A stretch of 64,000 nucleotides of DNA from Tridacna crocea (Eukaryota; Mollusca; Bivalvia; Cardiida; Cardiidae). A program made the translations under genes and the position numbers. The stretch spans positions 26,048,296-26,112,295 of the forward strand of contig OX031068.1 in the NCBI GenBank assembly GCA_943736015.1. The letters are read 5' to 3'. The notes under the pieces were generated by a model that saw only the letters and a list, made by a program, of their open reading frames with translations, had not been told where the DNA came from and searched no databases. This document shows, one piece after another, positions 53,824 through 64,000 of this stretch; positions within the stretch are counted from its first letter, which is position 1, and every line of letters starts with the position of its first letter.

Positions 53824-53908
53824 ATGGTGTAGTGGACAATAATTAATATTTTCAATTTTGAAATCAATGTAGTGGAGAACAATTAATATTTTCAATTTTG
53901 AAATCAAA
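53824..53908 (+). repeat. Two-copy tandem repeat of about 41 bp
   Basis: TTAATATTTTCAATTTTGAA follows a GTAGTGGA-type start twice in succession. Confidence 0.85.
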
Positions 53909-53972
53909 ATCCATCCCTATATCTGGAACTGAGTCTTAACATAAATGATTGACTTGAAATGCTCTCTTTCTT

Positions 53973-54341
53973 CACGGCGGGGAATCACGTGACACAACAA
54001 CAACAACAATGACTGTTATTTGAAAAAAATCCCAAACTTCAGGTAAGAAAATCTTCAATAATTCCGTTAATACGTGACCAATTGGAATTTGGTTTGCAGC
54101 AGAGAAGGCGGAAGGACTCCGGGGATTTGCTTGATGTGTTAGATTTTTTAAACAACACCTGATAAAAAAGTTATTGACGAGCAAACAAATTATCCAGGGT
54201 AAAAAATATTTTTGCTCGTCAATAACTTTTTTATCATGTGTTGTTTAAAAAATCTAACGCATCAAGCAAATCCCTGGAGTCCTTCCGCCTTCTCTGCTGC
54301 AAACCAAATTCCAATCGGTCACGTATTAACGGAATTATTGA
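53973..54341. mobile_element. Rearranged foldback relative of 52003-52294
   Basis: It starts with the same CACGGCGGGG end. Arms 54055-54185 and 54211-54341 are inverted copies of each other (131 bases each, few mismatches) around a 25-base spacer. The second outer end is missing and is replaced by a TTAA-element right end (GGTAAAGGGTTAA near 54372). Confidence 0.85.
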
Positions 54342-54373
54342 TAATTACTGAATTTGTGTGGTAAAGGGTTAAA

Positions 54374-54412
54374 AAGCCAGTGGAGCGATACAGGGCCATC
54401 ATGGCCCTCTTG
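54374..54412 (+). repeat. 3' end fragment of a pearl/HINE-like element
   Basis: GGAGCGATACAGGGCCATCA and then TGGCCCTCTTG match the terminal hairpin at 13795-13822. Confidence 0.7.
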
Positions 54413-54559
54413 CTTTTTCATACATTTCTGTATCCTGTTTTTGGTGATACCGGTAGAGTAGATTTACAAACTTAGTTTTTACTTCCTGTCGGAGATGAAA
54501 AGTTATCTACAACTGCAGGCACCAAATTATCAAGTCACTTTCCTGCTTCAATCTTAGAT

Positions 54560-54830
54560 TTTAAAGGGTTAAAGTAAATGTATATCTTTCACTTTGATAG
54601 AGAGCAACATTTTCATTTGGGGAGGTCTACCTCATATTAAATTTGTGCCATTTTGGGAAAATTGTATCTACAAAAGAATATTTGAGTAATTTGAAATTTT
54701 TGTGAAGGGTACAGAACATTGTGGGAAAAGAAGAAAATTCTGGTTACTAGCATTTTCTCTTTTTCCCACAATGTTTTCTCTCAGGCTTCTTTCTCAGGGT
54801 CATCAAGAGGAGGGATTGTGTGGTCATATG
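54560..54830 (-). mobile_element. Degraded family A element
   Basis: The hairpin is well kept (TTGTGGGAAAAGAAG..., GGTTACTAGC) and the right end reads AGGGATTGTGTGG; the outer ends are lost. Confidence 0.68.
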
Positions 54831-54839
54831 AGAGGAATG

Positions 54840-55170
54840 TAGTGAAGAGTTATACTGGAAGCACCACGGCTATCTGTCCGTCCATCCATCTGACTCGTGT
54901 GTCTGTATAGACACAAATTCGTCCAGAGCAATACTCCAACAATTTTTCACGTACTGAACTCAAATTTACACACAGGGTTCCTATATATATAAAGTTGTGT
55001 ATGTGCAATGTTCATGACCCTGCTGCGATTTGTTGTGGTATTATCTCCCCTTGAACTTTTTTCACCTCTAACTTTTGTGCTAAACCATTCTGCATTCTGT
55101 GACAAAGATATGTTTTTGTGACAAGGAGCTGGTGGGGGTAATCACATTTAGTGATAGCTCTTTGGCTGTC
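54840..55170 (+). mobile_element. Short tandem-unit element related to 11156-14111
   Basis: It has a GTTATACTGGAAGCACCACG start, a GTCCGTCCATCC stretch and an end GGTGGGGGTAATCACATTTA followed by GTGATAGCTCT, resembling the right end near 14095. Confidence 0.55.
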
Positions 55171-55515
55171 AGGTGGTAAAATGGTCAAATAGATTGCTAA
55201 TCAAGAAAAATCTGGATGAGTTTCAATCATTTAAATTGGTCTCTTCTAGATCCTGAAAGAACTCCATAGATCATGATTGCAGTGGAAGCCCTCATTTGAT
55301 AGCCTTGATCATGTGATTGTTGTAGATTGTAATGTGCGTAGTAATTCAAATAAACATTTCAAACTTTTTTTTGTAGAAGAAGTATTTGGAAGAAGTATTT
55401 GGAACAGCATTTACTCATGCAAAACAGAGAAAAATTAAGATCAAACTGCAAATTTATCTTAATGAGCTAACATTATCTTCTACTTTACAGGTGATTTCAA
55501 TGCCAAAAAAAGTCT
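55171..55515. other. No gene or element recognised
   Basis: AT-rich noncoding sequence. Confidence 0.45.
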
Positions 55516-55730
55516 TTAACTCTTTACTAAATGACAAAATTTTAGACTTGTCCATATCAAAAGCATTTGCACTGATGATAAAATAAATGTGACTCAAAAA
55601 TTGAAACTTGACTTTAGAAGAATAGAAAACATTGTTGGAAAAAGAGACTACCATTTTCTCCTTTCCTCACTTTTCAGAGGGCTTCCTCCTCTGAGTCCTA
55701 AAAATGAGGGATTGTTTGGTAAAGGGTTAT
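55516..55730 (-). mobile_element. Family A element with reduced hairpin
   Basis: TTAA on the left, TTAT on the right. The centre of the hairpin is deleted (GAGACTACCATTTTC). Confidence 0.82.
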
Positions 55731-56069
55731 ATTGCAATATATGGGCATTTATTCAGTTTCATAATGTACTTTATTGTAAGGGTTGAAATTCTACATAATT
55801 ATGCTGGAGTCTCTTGTTATACATGTGAAATTACCCTGGCAACCAGACTGATATTTTAGAACCTCCAGATTATAGTGATACAAAAGCTGTGATAACACTT
55901 AAATGAAGCTTTATAAGACCTGAATCTGTTCAATACCTGCAATGCAGCCGCTTTTGTAGTTTATAGGAAGGGAGGTAAGATCCTTAAAGGCATTATATTA
56001 TTACTTCATTTAGATAAAATTGACCCTTTACCAAAGAATACCTTATTTAAATAAGTTAACTGTATATAA

Positions 56070-56297
56070 CTGAACTCTTTATCAAACGACAAAATTTTAG
56101 ACTGGTCTAAATTGAGAACATTTGCAGACGACAAAATCAATGCGACTCAAAAATTGAAAATTGTTCAGGGAGGGCAGAAAACAGGAGAAAAAAAGGAGAA
56201 AATGCTGGTTACCAGCATTTTATCCTTTTCCCACGATGTCTTGAAAATATTCTTTTTCAGGGTGGTGAAAATCAGGGATTGTTTGGGAAAGGTTTAA
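56070..56297 (-). mobile_element. Family A element, shares right TTAA
   Basis: Left CTGA, right TTAA 56294-56297. The hairpin is intact around GGTTACC. Confidence 0.85.
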
Positions 56298-56499
56298 AAG
56301 CAAGATGGCTTTTGAACACATTGAGGGAAAAGGAAAAAAATGCTGGCAACCAGCATTTTCTCCTTTTCCCACATTTTTTTCAGTTCTATAACAGGCAGAT
56401 CCAACCATTAGAGCCACATTATAGTAGTGGTATTGTCTGCAAATGCTTTCAGTTATAAATTGGATGGGTCAAAAATTTTCTCATTTGATAAAAGTTTAA
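56294..56499 (+). mobile_element. Family A element, shares left TTAA
   Basis: The left arm is shortened. The hairpin is GCTGGCAACCAGC. TTAA on both sides. Confidence 0.82.
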
Positions 56500-56694
56500 C
56501 CTTGAGTGCACTAAGTACAATGTCTACTGCTTTCGCAGACATTGAGGATTACAATCAGATACTGCACAGAAAGTGTCCTGTGATCTTGGATCTACACTGG
56601 CTGCAACTTTATTTGTAAAATATTCTGATAAACAAACTTGAGACTAGAATATTCCAGCTCATTTTCTGATCTGAAAAATGGCCTATTTCATTAC

Positions 56695-56923
56695 TTAAAC
56701 CTTTACCATACAATCCCGACTTTTGACGACCATGAAAAAGAAGCTTTTAGGAAACATTGTGACAAAAGGAGAAAATGCTGGTAACTAGCATTTTCTCCTT
56801 TTCCCACAATGTTTTCTACTCTTCACAAAACATATTTCATATTTTCAGTCTCTTTTATTCTGTTATCTGTAAACGCTTTTGATTTGGACAAACCTAAAGT
56901 ACTGTTGTTTGGTAATGAGTTAA
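56695..56923 (+). mobile_element. Family A TTAA element, full length
   Basis: TTAA flanks both ends. The hairpin is GCTGGTAACTAGC. Confidence 0.92.
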
Positions 56924-56927
56924 GGCA

Positions 56928-57103
56928 TTAACCCATTACCACACAATCCCTACTTTTGACGCCCCTGAGAAAGAAGCCTTTTGAAAACACTGTGGGAAAA
57001 GGAGAAAATGCTGGTAAACAGCATTTTCTCCTTTTCCCACGGTGTTTTCTACCCTTCCCAGAACAAATTTCAATTTTTCAGTTGCTTTTATTTTGTCGTC
57101 AGA
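56928..57103 (+). mobile_element. Family A element, right end missing
   Basis: Left TTAACCCATTACC; the hairpin is GCTGGTAAACAGC; the copy stops at TTTTGTCGTC. Confidence 0.85.
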
Positions 57104-57479
57104 AGAAAATATCCATGTAATATGAAGCAGAAATGATATGAAATATCAACATTTTTGTACATGAATGGAGTTCATACAACCCTCGTATAAGTAGGTACAT
57201 ATACATCCCGCATTATATGAAGATACATATACATCCCACATTATCAGGCTTATGTAATTAAACTTGAAACTTGCTGTACATGAGAAATGAAAATGGTTTC
57301 TTTTCAGTATCATAAATGCCAGTACATTGTTCTGTAAGATTCACATTGTAAGTATAGTTATATATGTAATTTGGATTAATTTCCAGCAAATGTTATGGGA
57401 GTTATGGCCCTTTTTCAGGTTCTTGTTTTCGATCAGTTGGTTTCTGTTTCTTATTGTATGATAATATTTTTTTATTTGA

Positions 57480-57695
57480 TTAACTTTTTACAACAACTTT
57501 TAAAAACCTTGAGAAAGTCTTTGAAAACATGGTGGGAAAAGGAGAAAATGCTGGTAACCAGTATTTTCTCCATTTCTCACAATATTTTTTTCACTGTCCA
57601 AATCAGATTTCAACATTTTATTCACATTTATATTGTCATCTGCAAATGCTTTCAATTTGGAGTGGTCCAAAATTTGTTGTGTAGTAAAGAGTTAG
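57480..57695 (+). mobile_element. Family A element, diverged
   Basis: TTAA on the left, TTAG on the right. The hairpin is GCTGGTAACCAGT. Confidence 0.8.
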
Positions 57696-58067
57696 TATTT
57701 TATACAAAGTTATGGAGTTTGATATTGGATAAAATCGCCTGATTACTATGGGAGTTGTCGCCCTTCACCAACTTCAGCATTTGTAGAGCAATAGTTTCCA
57801 TTAGTGTGAAAATACTGTTGTGTTAGTTTTCATTTCTTTTTTCACAGGTAATTGATAAATCATCAAATGTAGACCATTGTTTTGAGTTGAAATAATGGGT
57901 CTTTTCATTCTGATTAAGTAACATTTGTTCAAAATGTAGCATACAGGGCTCCAGACTAGTAGACTGCTGGCTTGAACCATAATGGCAGCCAATTTCTTTC
58001 CAAGAAGTGATGATAGTCATTGCGGCAAAATGTCGTTTGTATAAAACAAGTAATGGCATTTAACTTT

Positions 58068-58304
58068 TTAAACTCTTAACCAAAGACTAAATTTTTAGGC
58101 TTGTCCAAATTGAAAGCATTTGCAGACAACAAATAATTAATATGTGGCTCAGATGGTAGAAATGAAAATGTCTTTGGTAGCATAGAAAACATCGTGGGAA
58201 AGGAGAATATGCTGATTACCAGCATTTCCTCCATTTCTCACACTGTTTTCAAAGAGCTTCTTCCTCTTGCTTGATAAACTTGTGATTTTGTGGTAATGGA
58301 TTAT
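58068..58304 (-). mobile_element. Family A element, diverged
   Basis: TTAA on the left, TTAT on the right. The hairpin is GCTGATTACCAGC. Confidence 0.8.
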
Positions 58305-58346
58305 AATGAAATTGCTCTTTTTCCTATGATAATTAAAAGCTATCAA

Positions 58347-58574
58347 TTAACCCATTACCAACAATCCCTACTTTTGATGACCCTGAGAAAGAAACTTTTA
58401 GAAAACATTGTGGGAAAAGGAGAAAATGCTGGAAACCAGCGTTTTCTCCTTTTCCCACAATGTTTTCTACCATTCACAAAACAAATTTCAAATTTTCGGT
58501 CACTTTTATTTTATTGTCTGCAAATGCTTTTGATTTCGACACGCCTAAACTACTGTCATTTGGCAATGAGTTAA
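58347..58574 (+). mobile_element. Family A TTAA element, full length
   Basis: TTAA flanks both ends. The hairpin is GCTGGAAACCAGC. Confidence 0.92.
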
Positions 58575-59340
58575 GAGACATAAAAATTTGTATCAATTTC
58601 ATAATGGGTAAAAAAAATGTATGAATCCCAATGAATGAAAACCAAAATGAAAGAACGGACCTGTCATATTTCTCAGATAAAAGAAGATTGAAGATGCCTA
58701 TCAATAATGTAATCATTTGGGTGAGAAAAGAAGGCCAACAGGTATATCCAAATTGTTGAGAAAATATGCCATACCGTTGTTTAATTTTGTAGAATTTTTG
58801 CCAACTTTCTTTCGCAGAATTGGGTCATGAAAGATATCTATCTTTTTGAAAAACTTTTCAGTGAAAAATAATGATTCATACTCCTGTTCATAAGGAGTAT
58901 AATTATAAAAAACCATAAAACTTCATACTATATACCCCATGTTCATGTTGCCTTCAGTTGAGTCTCAGACGAATCCTTTAACCCTTTTCCTTATGGTTGT
59001 CTGTGCATGTCATATTCTTTGAAGATTCGACTGTCTTATATGACGCATCACTACTAGCCCCGAAAGCGGTCTGACTGTAATATTACACTCTATAAAGTAG
59101 CAATGTTGAAAATAGCTTTTGTGTATCAGTACGTATGAGGAGAAATGAGACCTGCTTTAGCAACAGATTTCTCTAAACTGGTGATCATAGTTGAGTGAAT
59201 TGCACAAGGTAGCGTTTTATTGGGTAAACCTTTTTTTGTTTTAAATTCAAAGAAACGGTTGTTGCGTAGGAAAGTGGTTCGGTTCTGTACCCAGGATGCC
59301 CATATAGATAGATGAGTATTTATAGAATGCCATCTAGCGG
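58575..59340. other. No gene or element recognised
   Basis: AT-rich noncoding sequence with short unsupported ORFs. Confidence 0.45.
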
Positions 59341-59357
59341 GAGATAATGTTTTCCTT

Positions 59358-59567
59358 ATGACAAAATTTTAGACTGGTCCAAATTGAAATTACTTGCAGG
59401 TGACAAAATAAATGTAAGTCATTAATTAAAATTTGTTTCCAACAGGGTAGAAAACATTGTGGAAAAAGGAGAAAATGCTGGTTACCAGCATTTTCTCCTT
59501 TTCCCACAATGTTTTCAAGAAGCTTCTATCTCAGGGTCGTAAAAACCAGGGCTTGTTTGATAAAGGT
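59358..59567 (-). mobile_element. Family A element lacking its left end
   Basis: It begins inside the long arm (GACAAAATTTTAGACTGG). The hairpin is near perfect around GGTTACC. Confidence 0.82.
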
Positions 59568-59771
59568 ACACTTCTGAGTGTTAATAACCTTTATGGAAAG
59601 GACTTTGTGGGAAAAGGGGGAAAAGCTAGTAGGCAGCATCTTTTAGCTCACCTCACCTGAGTATGAAGTGCTCAAGGTGAGATTTTGTGATCATGCTGCA
59701 CTCTGTGTGCATTGTGTGGTCTTTAACATTTACCTTGTATGCACTCAAGAGACCACATTTTCAGGTACCCA

Positions 59772-60319
59772 TTAAAGGTGGGTATTTAGAACTTTTACAT
59801 CTCACCAAATTAAAAAAATATATATATCACTGAAATTCATATGAAAAAATAATACAAATCATCAATAATTAAGATTCATAAAATTACAAAAAAAATATTT
59901 TTTATGGTATTCCCTTAAAAGGCTACGTAGCCTCTTAAGCTATTTTTAGATTTTGCGCCAAAAATCAATAAAGCATTTTGGGAATGTCAAGTGACTGGCA
60001 CCTGACTCATAACACTTAAATTCCCTATCATAACAAACATGTAATAATTTTTTTCCATAATGTCTTCTTCGGACGCTATGTTTGAAGCTTCTTCTGTGTA
60101 TTCCTGTAAGTAAATGAGCGAATTGATCATCTAAAAATAGAATGTGTCTCCCGTTGGTGTCAACCTGGGCCGTAGTAAATCTCTACTTTCTCGTGTTGTC
60201 GGACGGATTTCGACTACTGGGGTTTCATGAATGAAAAATAAAAGGCTTTGGGAGTATAAGAATAACTTTTTTGCACTTTTGTAAAATATTCGTCCCAAAA
60301 TCTGAAGGGCCACCTTTAA
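59772..60319. mobile_element. TTAA-flanked element with AGGTGG ends (tentative)
   Basis: TTAAAGGTGG on the left and CCACCTTTAA on the right (right TTAA shared with the next element) bracket 540 bp unrelated to families A-C. The inverted ends are short, so the assignment is tentative. Confidence 0.5.
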
Positions 60320-60544
60320 CTCTTTACCACACGACAAAATTTTAGACTGGTTCAAATTGAAAGCATTTGCAGACAACAAAATAAAAATGAATGAAAAATT
60401 GAAATTTGTTCTGGGAAGGGTAGAAAACACTGGGGGAAAAGGAGAAAATGCTGGTTACCAGCATTTTCTCCTTTTCCCTCAGTGTTTTCAAAAGGCTTCG
60501 TTCTCAGGGGCGTCAAAAGTAGGGATTTTGTGGTAATAGGTTAA
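60316..60544 (-). mobile_element. Family A TTAA element, full length
   Basis: TTAA flanks both ends; the hairpin is near perfect around GGTTACC. It lies inside the pearl-like element. Confidence 0.92.
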
Positions 60545-61224
60545 ACTTGGTCAGAATGATTGTCTTGATGAAATCTTGGACATGTTCAGAATTGAGTCAT
60601 GTGGGGTCAAAAAGGAGGTCATTGGGCCAAATTTTACTAAATACTTGCATCCACTCGAGAAGACACATTTTCAGCTTGATACTCTGGAAGCTTGATTAGA
60701 ATGTTTGACTTGATCATATTTTGGGAAACATCCAAATAAGGTTATAATAATGAGGTCAAAAAATAGATTACTGGGCCAAATCGTATGAAAAACTTTTGTG
60801 CACTTTAGAGGCCACATTTCCAGCCATATTCCTATGGAACTTAGTCAGGATAGTTATCTTGATAAAATCTGAGATATGTTGGAAATTAGGTTATGTTGGG
60901 TTAAAAAGGTCACTGGGCCAAATCTTACAAAGTCTTGTGTGCACTGTTGAGGCTATATTTTCAGCCTGATTCTAATGAAACTAGGTCAGAGTCTTTGTCT
61001 TGATGATATCTCGGACACATTTTAAAGTTGGTCATATTTGACCAAAAACATAAGTCACTGTGCCGATTGGATGAAGAACCTAGTGTGCAGTCTAGAGTCC
61101 ACATTCATCCTGATACTTTTGAAACTTGGTCAGAATGTTTATCTTGTAGATGTCTTATAGAAGTTAGAAATTGGTTCAAGTCTTATCAAAGTGTAGGTCT
61201 TTTACACTCATATGTTTTACATCA

Positions 61225-61451
61225 TTAACTCTTTACCACACAAGAAAATTTTAGACCGGTCCAAACTGAAAGCATTTGCAGACGACAAAATAAAGGTAAC
61301 TGAAAAATTGAAATTTGTTCTGGGAAGGGTAGAAAACACTGTGGGAAAAGGAGAAAGTGCTGGTTACCAGCATTTTCTTTTTCCCACTGTGTTTTCAAAA
61401 GGCTTCTTTCTCAGGGGTGTCAAAAGTAGGGATTGTGTAGTAATGGGTTAA
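61225..61451 (-). mobile_element. Family A TTAA element, full length
   Basis: TTAA flanks both ends. The right hairpin arm has a small deletion. It lies inside the pearl-like element, so it inserted later. Confidence 0.92.
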
Positions 61452-61524
61452 AATCTGGACCTCCTCAGCTTTATTAATCCTAGTTGACATTACTCAGGTT
61501 AGGGTTTTAGGGCCCTCTTGTACC

Positions 61525-61667
61525 CTTTTCCCATAATATTTTCTATCTAGTCATGAACAAATAGCTTATCTTGAGCGAAATATACATTGTAATTAATTTT
61601 ATGGTCTGCAAAATTAATTATTTGAGCTTGAACAAGTCCAACATGTTGTTGTTTGGTGAAGACTTAA
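61525..61667 (+). repeat. Right half of a family A element
   Basis: It begins at the hairpin right arm (CCCTTTTCCCATAATATTTT) exactly where the pearl-like element ends. TTAA 61664-61667 is shared with the next copy. Confidence 0.72.
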
Positions 61668-61880
61668 CTCTTTACCATACAACAATTTGCTAGAGTGGTC
61701 CAAACGGAAAGCATTTGCAGACGACAATTTTAATGTGGCTCCAATGGAAACAGTTGTCATAGAAAGAAGAAAATATTGTGGGAAAAGGGGAAACTGCTGG
61801 TTACCAGCATTTTTTTCCTTTTCCTACAATGTTTTCAAAAGGCTTTCTTCTTTAGGGAATTGTGTGGTAAAGAGTTTTAA
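61664..61880 (-). mobile_element. TTAA element, family A variant
   Basis: TTAA flanks both ends. The hairpin is intact around GGTTACC; the right arm has a short deletion. Confidence 0.85.
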
Positions 61881-62041
61881 ATGTTGTGTTATTGAAAGAT
61901 AAGTAAATACTGTCAAAAGTAAATGGGCTAAAGTTAAATCTCTGCTACTGAGTGGAATTGTGGGTTGAAGTTGATCAAGAAAAATGCTGTATAAGTGGAA
62001 ACTTTTGTGATGTGCAAATTTTTGCAATTTTAAAAATTACA

Positions 62042-62270
62042 TTAACCCTTTACCCTATAAGGCAATTCTATGGTATCTCTAATTGACCCTTAATAACAGC
62101 AAGAATGAAGCTGTTTCTTATGTGCATATGACACCTTTTGATAGCATAGAAAACATTGTGGCAAATGGTGAAATTGCTCGTCATGAGCAATTTCACCTTT
62201 TGCCACAATGTTTTCCAAAGGCTCCAACAAGCAATGCATAGAAATGAGTATCTGTGGAGTAAAGGGTTAA
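62042..62270 (-). mobile_element. Family B TTAA element, full length
   Basis: CCCTTTACCCTATAAGGC and GGAGTAAAGGG, TTAA on both sides. The hairpin is GCTCGTCATGAGC. Confidence 0.93.
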
Positions 62271-62753
62271 ATAATTCACAAATTAAAGTTTCTGTTGGCA
62301 TGCTTTACTACAGGTATACCAACAAATAATGTGAGTCTTGAATTCGCAAACATTTACTTAACGCCAAATATCCATGACAGATGATTCGCAAAATTTTGGA
62401 CATGCATACAAATATATCCACTTATTATACAGTAGGTGAAAGTTTAATTCTCTTCTCCAGTTGTGGAATTATTTTGGCAATTTGTTTACAATGTCTATAT
62501 TTCTAAATGTCTGATAAGTTGGTCTGGAGTACCTGCCACATCTGGTAGATATTTATATACTGGGAACATCTGTATTGTTTATATATATGAATAACGCCCA
62601 TTGGAATCCGGGAGAGGGAGAAGAATATGTGGCTTGGTTACTAAAATCCTCTACTTTTAATAAAATACCGAACACACTTCCTTAGGCTTGAGATAGAAGA
62701 AGAATGATACTTGGCAAATTGTTTGGTTGACATTTTATTTGTAATTTTACTGT
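62271..62753. other. No gene or element recognised
   Basis: AT-rich noncoding sequence. Confidence 0.45.
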
Positions 62754-62984
62754 TTAACTCTTTACCACACAATCCCGACTTTTAACACCCCTGTAAAACA
62801 AGCCATTTGAAAATATTGTGGGAAAAGGAGAAAATGCTGGTAACCAGCATTTTCTCCTATTCCCACAATGTTTTCTTCCCTTCCTAAAACAAATTCAATT
62901 CTTTAATCACATTTATTTTGTCGTCTGCAAAAGCTTTCAATTTGGACCAGTCTCAAATTTTGTCGTTAATTAGTAAAGAGTTAA
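62754..62984 (+). mobile_element. Family A TTAA element, shares right TTAA
   Basis: Full length, hairpin intact around GGTAACC. TTAA 62981-62984 is shared with the next copy. Confidence 0.92.
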
Positions 62985-63133
62985 ACCACACAATCAGATC
63001 CCAACTTTTAAAGACCCTGAGAGCTAGGCCTTCTGAAAGCATTGTGGGAAAGGAGAAGTCACATTTATTTTATTATTGGAAAATGCTTCTTATTTGGTCT
63101 GGTCCAAAATTTTGTCGTTTGTTGAAGAGTTAA
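62981..63133 (+). mobile_element. Family A element lacking its hairpin
   Basis: The left arm runs to GGGAAAGGAGAAG and then jumps into the long arm (TCACATTTATTTT), so the palindrome centre and right stem are deleted. TTAA flanks both ends. Confidence 0.85.
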
Positions 63134-64000
63134 AGTTTTGGCTTAATTGGAAAAGAATAGGGGCCTGATCCTTGAGTCTGTAAGCTTTCAAACAATTCCA
63201 AAATTATTATTATAAAGGGGACCCTGAGAATGGATTTAGATATGAGAGATAGCAAGAAATCATGATCAGTGGGTGTGGGCGATTATCACTTTTAGCTCAG
63301 TTATTTTCACTTTTCATACATCAAAACTCTATTCTTGATAACTATGTAATGTGTATCACTGCATCTAATGAAAGTTTGCAGTTTACTCTCTGGAAATAAT
63401 TTCCTTCTAATTTCTTTTAACATTTTTATTCTTTTCTCTAAGATGTTTTCAAAAGCATATACTTATCTTTAGTGTGTAAATGCTTAATGATAAGCTCTTT
63501 GGCACTGGCCACAAACTGAAATCATTCCATTTGTCATATTTTTTTCTCACATATTTAGCTTTTTATCCTTTACCACATTATCCTAGGCTTTAAGGACTTT
63601 GAAAAAGAGGACTCATGAAAACATTGTATGAAAAGGATAAAATGATAACCAGCAGTTTTTCCCTCTCCACCAATATTTTGCTCCCCTAAAAAAAAAAATC
63701 ATTTTGGAGTAAGCTTGCATATGAATAAGCTGATCTTTTTTTGTTATTTCATTGAGATTAAGTAAAATTCTCAGAATTAATAAGAAATTTCACTATGTCT
63801 TTGAGGAGCATCAGGAAAAAAGGGCTCATCTTCTAATACAGATAATTAGATAATCAGAACTAAATGCTAACTCATGTGGCTGATGCTATATACATGGCTT
63901 ATAAGCAAATTACTGGGTGATGATAGATCCTTTGGGTGTCTGGAGTGAAGTGATATGTTATTTATTATGCATTAGCCAATCACTTAATCCATTTACTAAT
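63134..64000. other. No gene; one degraded TTAA element at 63562-63700
   Basis: CCTTTACCACATTATCC and a weak hairpin remain near 63562-63680. The rest is AT-rich noncoding sequence. Confidence 0.45.

Larger units (their letters stand above)
59643..61520 (+). mobile_element. Pearl/HINE-like element with nested TTAA elements
   Basis: It starts TTAGCTCACCTCACCTGAG and ends ACTCAGGTTAGGG...GGGCCCTCTTG; CTCACCTGAG and CTCAGGT are inverted near the two ends. The body has 150 bp units (CTAATGAAACTAGGTCAGA, CACTGGGCCAAATC). Insertions at 59772-60544 and 61225-61451 interrupt it. Confidence 0.68.

Noticed and set aside
52050-54184. Similar ORFs in both 52003-type elements (SPSAFSA...NQIPIGHVLTELLK)
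   Set aside because: Similarity is explained by DNA-level duplication; no start, length or motif supports a protein.

Overview
The window looks like intron-dominated, repeat-saturated DNA from a mollusc, most probably a bivalve. It is AT-rich. The only host coding sequence I can support is a set of short exons separated by 3-8 kb introns. Several repeat types resemble those described from bivalves: long elements with 150-165 bp tandem core units and a 3' hairpin (the 'pearl'/Helentron-associated type), tRNA-derived SINEs, and very many foldback miniature elements. The taxonomic call is an inference; no marker gene is present.

Host gene. One plus-strand gene runs from before 19773 to beyond 36839. 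Four exons agree in splice phase: 19773-19936 (phase 1 in, 0 out), 25031-25105 (0,0), 28607-29720 (0,1) and 36672-36839 (1,1). Together they encode a proline-, histidine- and serine-rich, apparently disordered protein with several polyproline runs and two short charged amphipathic segments near the end. I cannot name it. Three short downstream exons (42255-42319, 48474-48517, 50372-50409) are each phase-compatible and end in a stop; they are candidate alternative last exons, and one or all could be chance. The first coding exon lies upstream of the window or was missed.

Repeats. The commonest sequence, about 70 copies, is a group of 200-235 bp non-autonomous elements flanked by TTAA, with ends of the type CCCTTTACC...GGTAAAGGG (piggyBac-like by end sequence and target site). 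All share a central hairpin of about 33 bp per arm. Family A has a 'short arm' (ACACAATCCC..., CCTGAGAAAGAAGCC) and a 'long arm' (CGACAAAATTTTAGACTGG, GCATTTGCAGACGAC). In the feature list, strand + means short arm on the left and - means long arm on the left. Family B (ends CTCCATAGATACTC / CCCCATAAGGCATTTC; + means CTCCATAG on the left) has the same hairpin frame with compensated base changes. Family C has CCCAAAC ends and a TGCTCRTTAYGAGCA centre. No transposase for them is present.

Other elements by region: 0-10 kb, a 5'-truncated LINE remnant (3843-4364) and a 540 bp MULE-like element with 9 bp target duplications carrying an exon-like ORF (6230-6769). 10.7-14.35 kb, three levels of nested tandem-unit elements. 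15-17 kb, a SINE and a 521 bp miniature LTR element (TRIM) whose LTRs contain tRNA-like A and B boxes and which has a tRNA-Pro-type primer-binding site. 20-23 kb, another nested pearl-like element. 23-45 kb, dense TTAA elements around the gene exons. 45.5 kb, an isolated near-perfect hairpin. 47.7-48.2 kb, a tandem SINE pair interrupted by a second MULE-like element. 51-52.5 kb, an hAT-like element inside a SINE, itself carrying a 292 bp foldback element. 53.97-54.34 kb, a rearranged inverted copy of that foldback. 59.6-61.5 kb, another pearl-like element with TTAA elements inside.

The most unusual item is the TRIM with tRNA-like LTRs at 16269-16789. Next are the exon-carrying MULE-like element, the recent 135 bp duplication that copied a splice acceptor and created an in-frame stop, and the covarying hairpin shared by TTAA element families.
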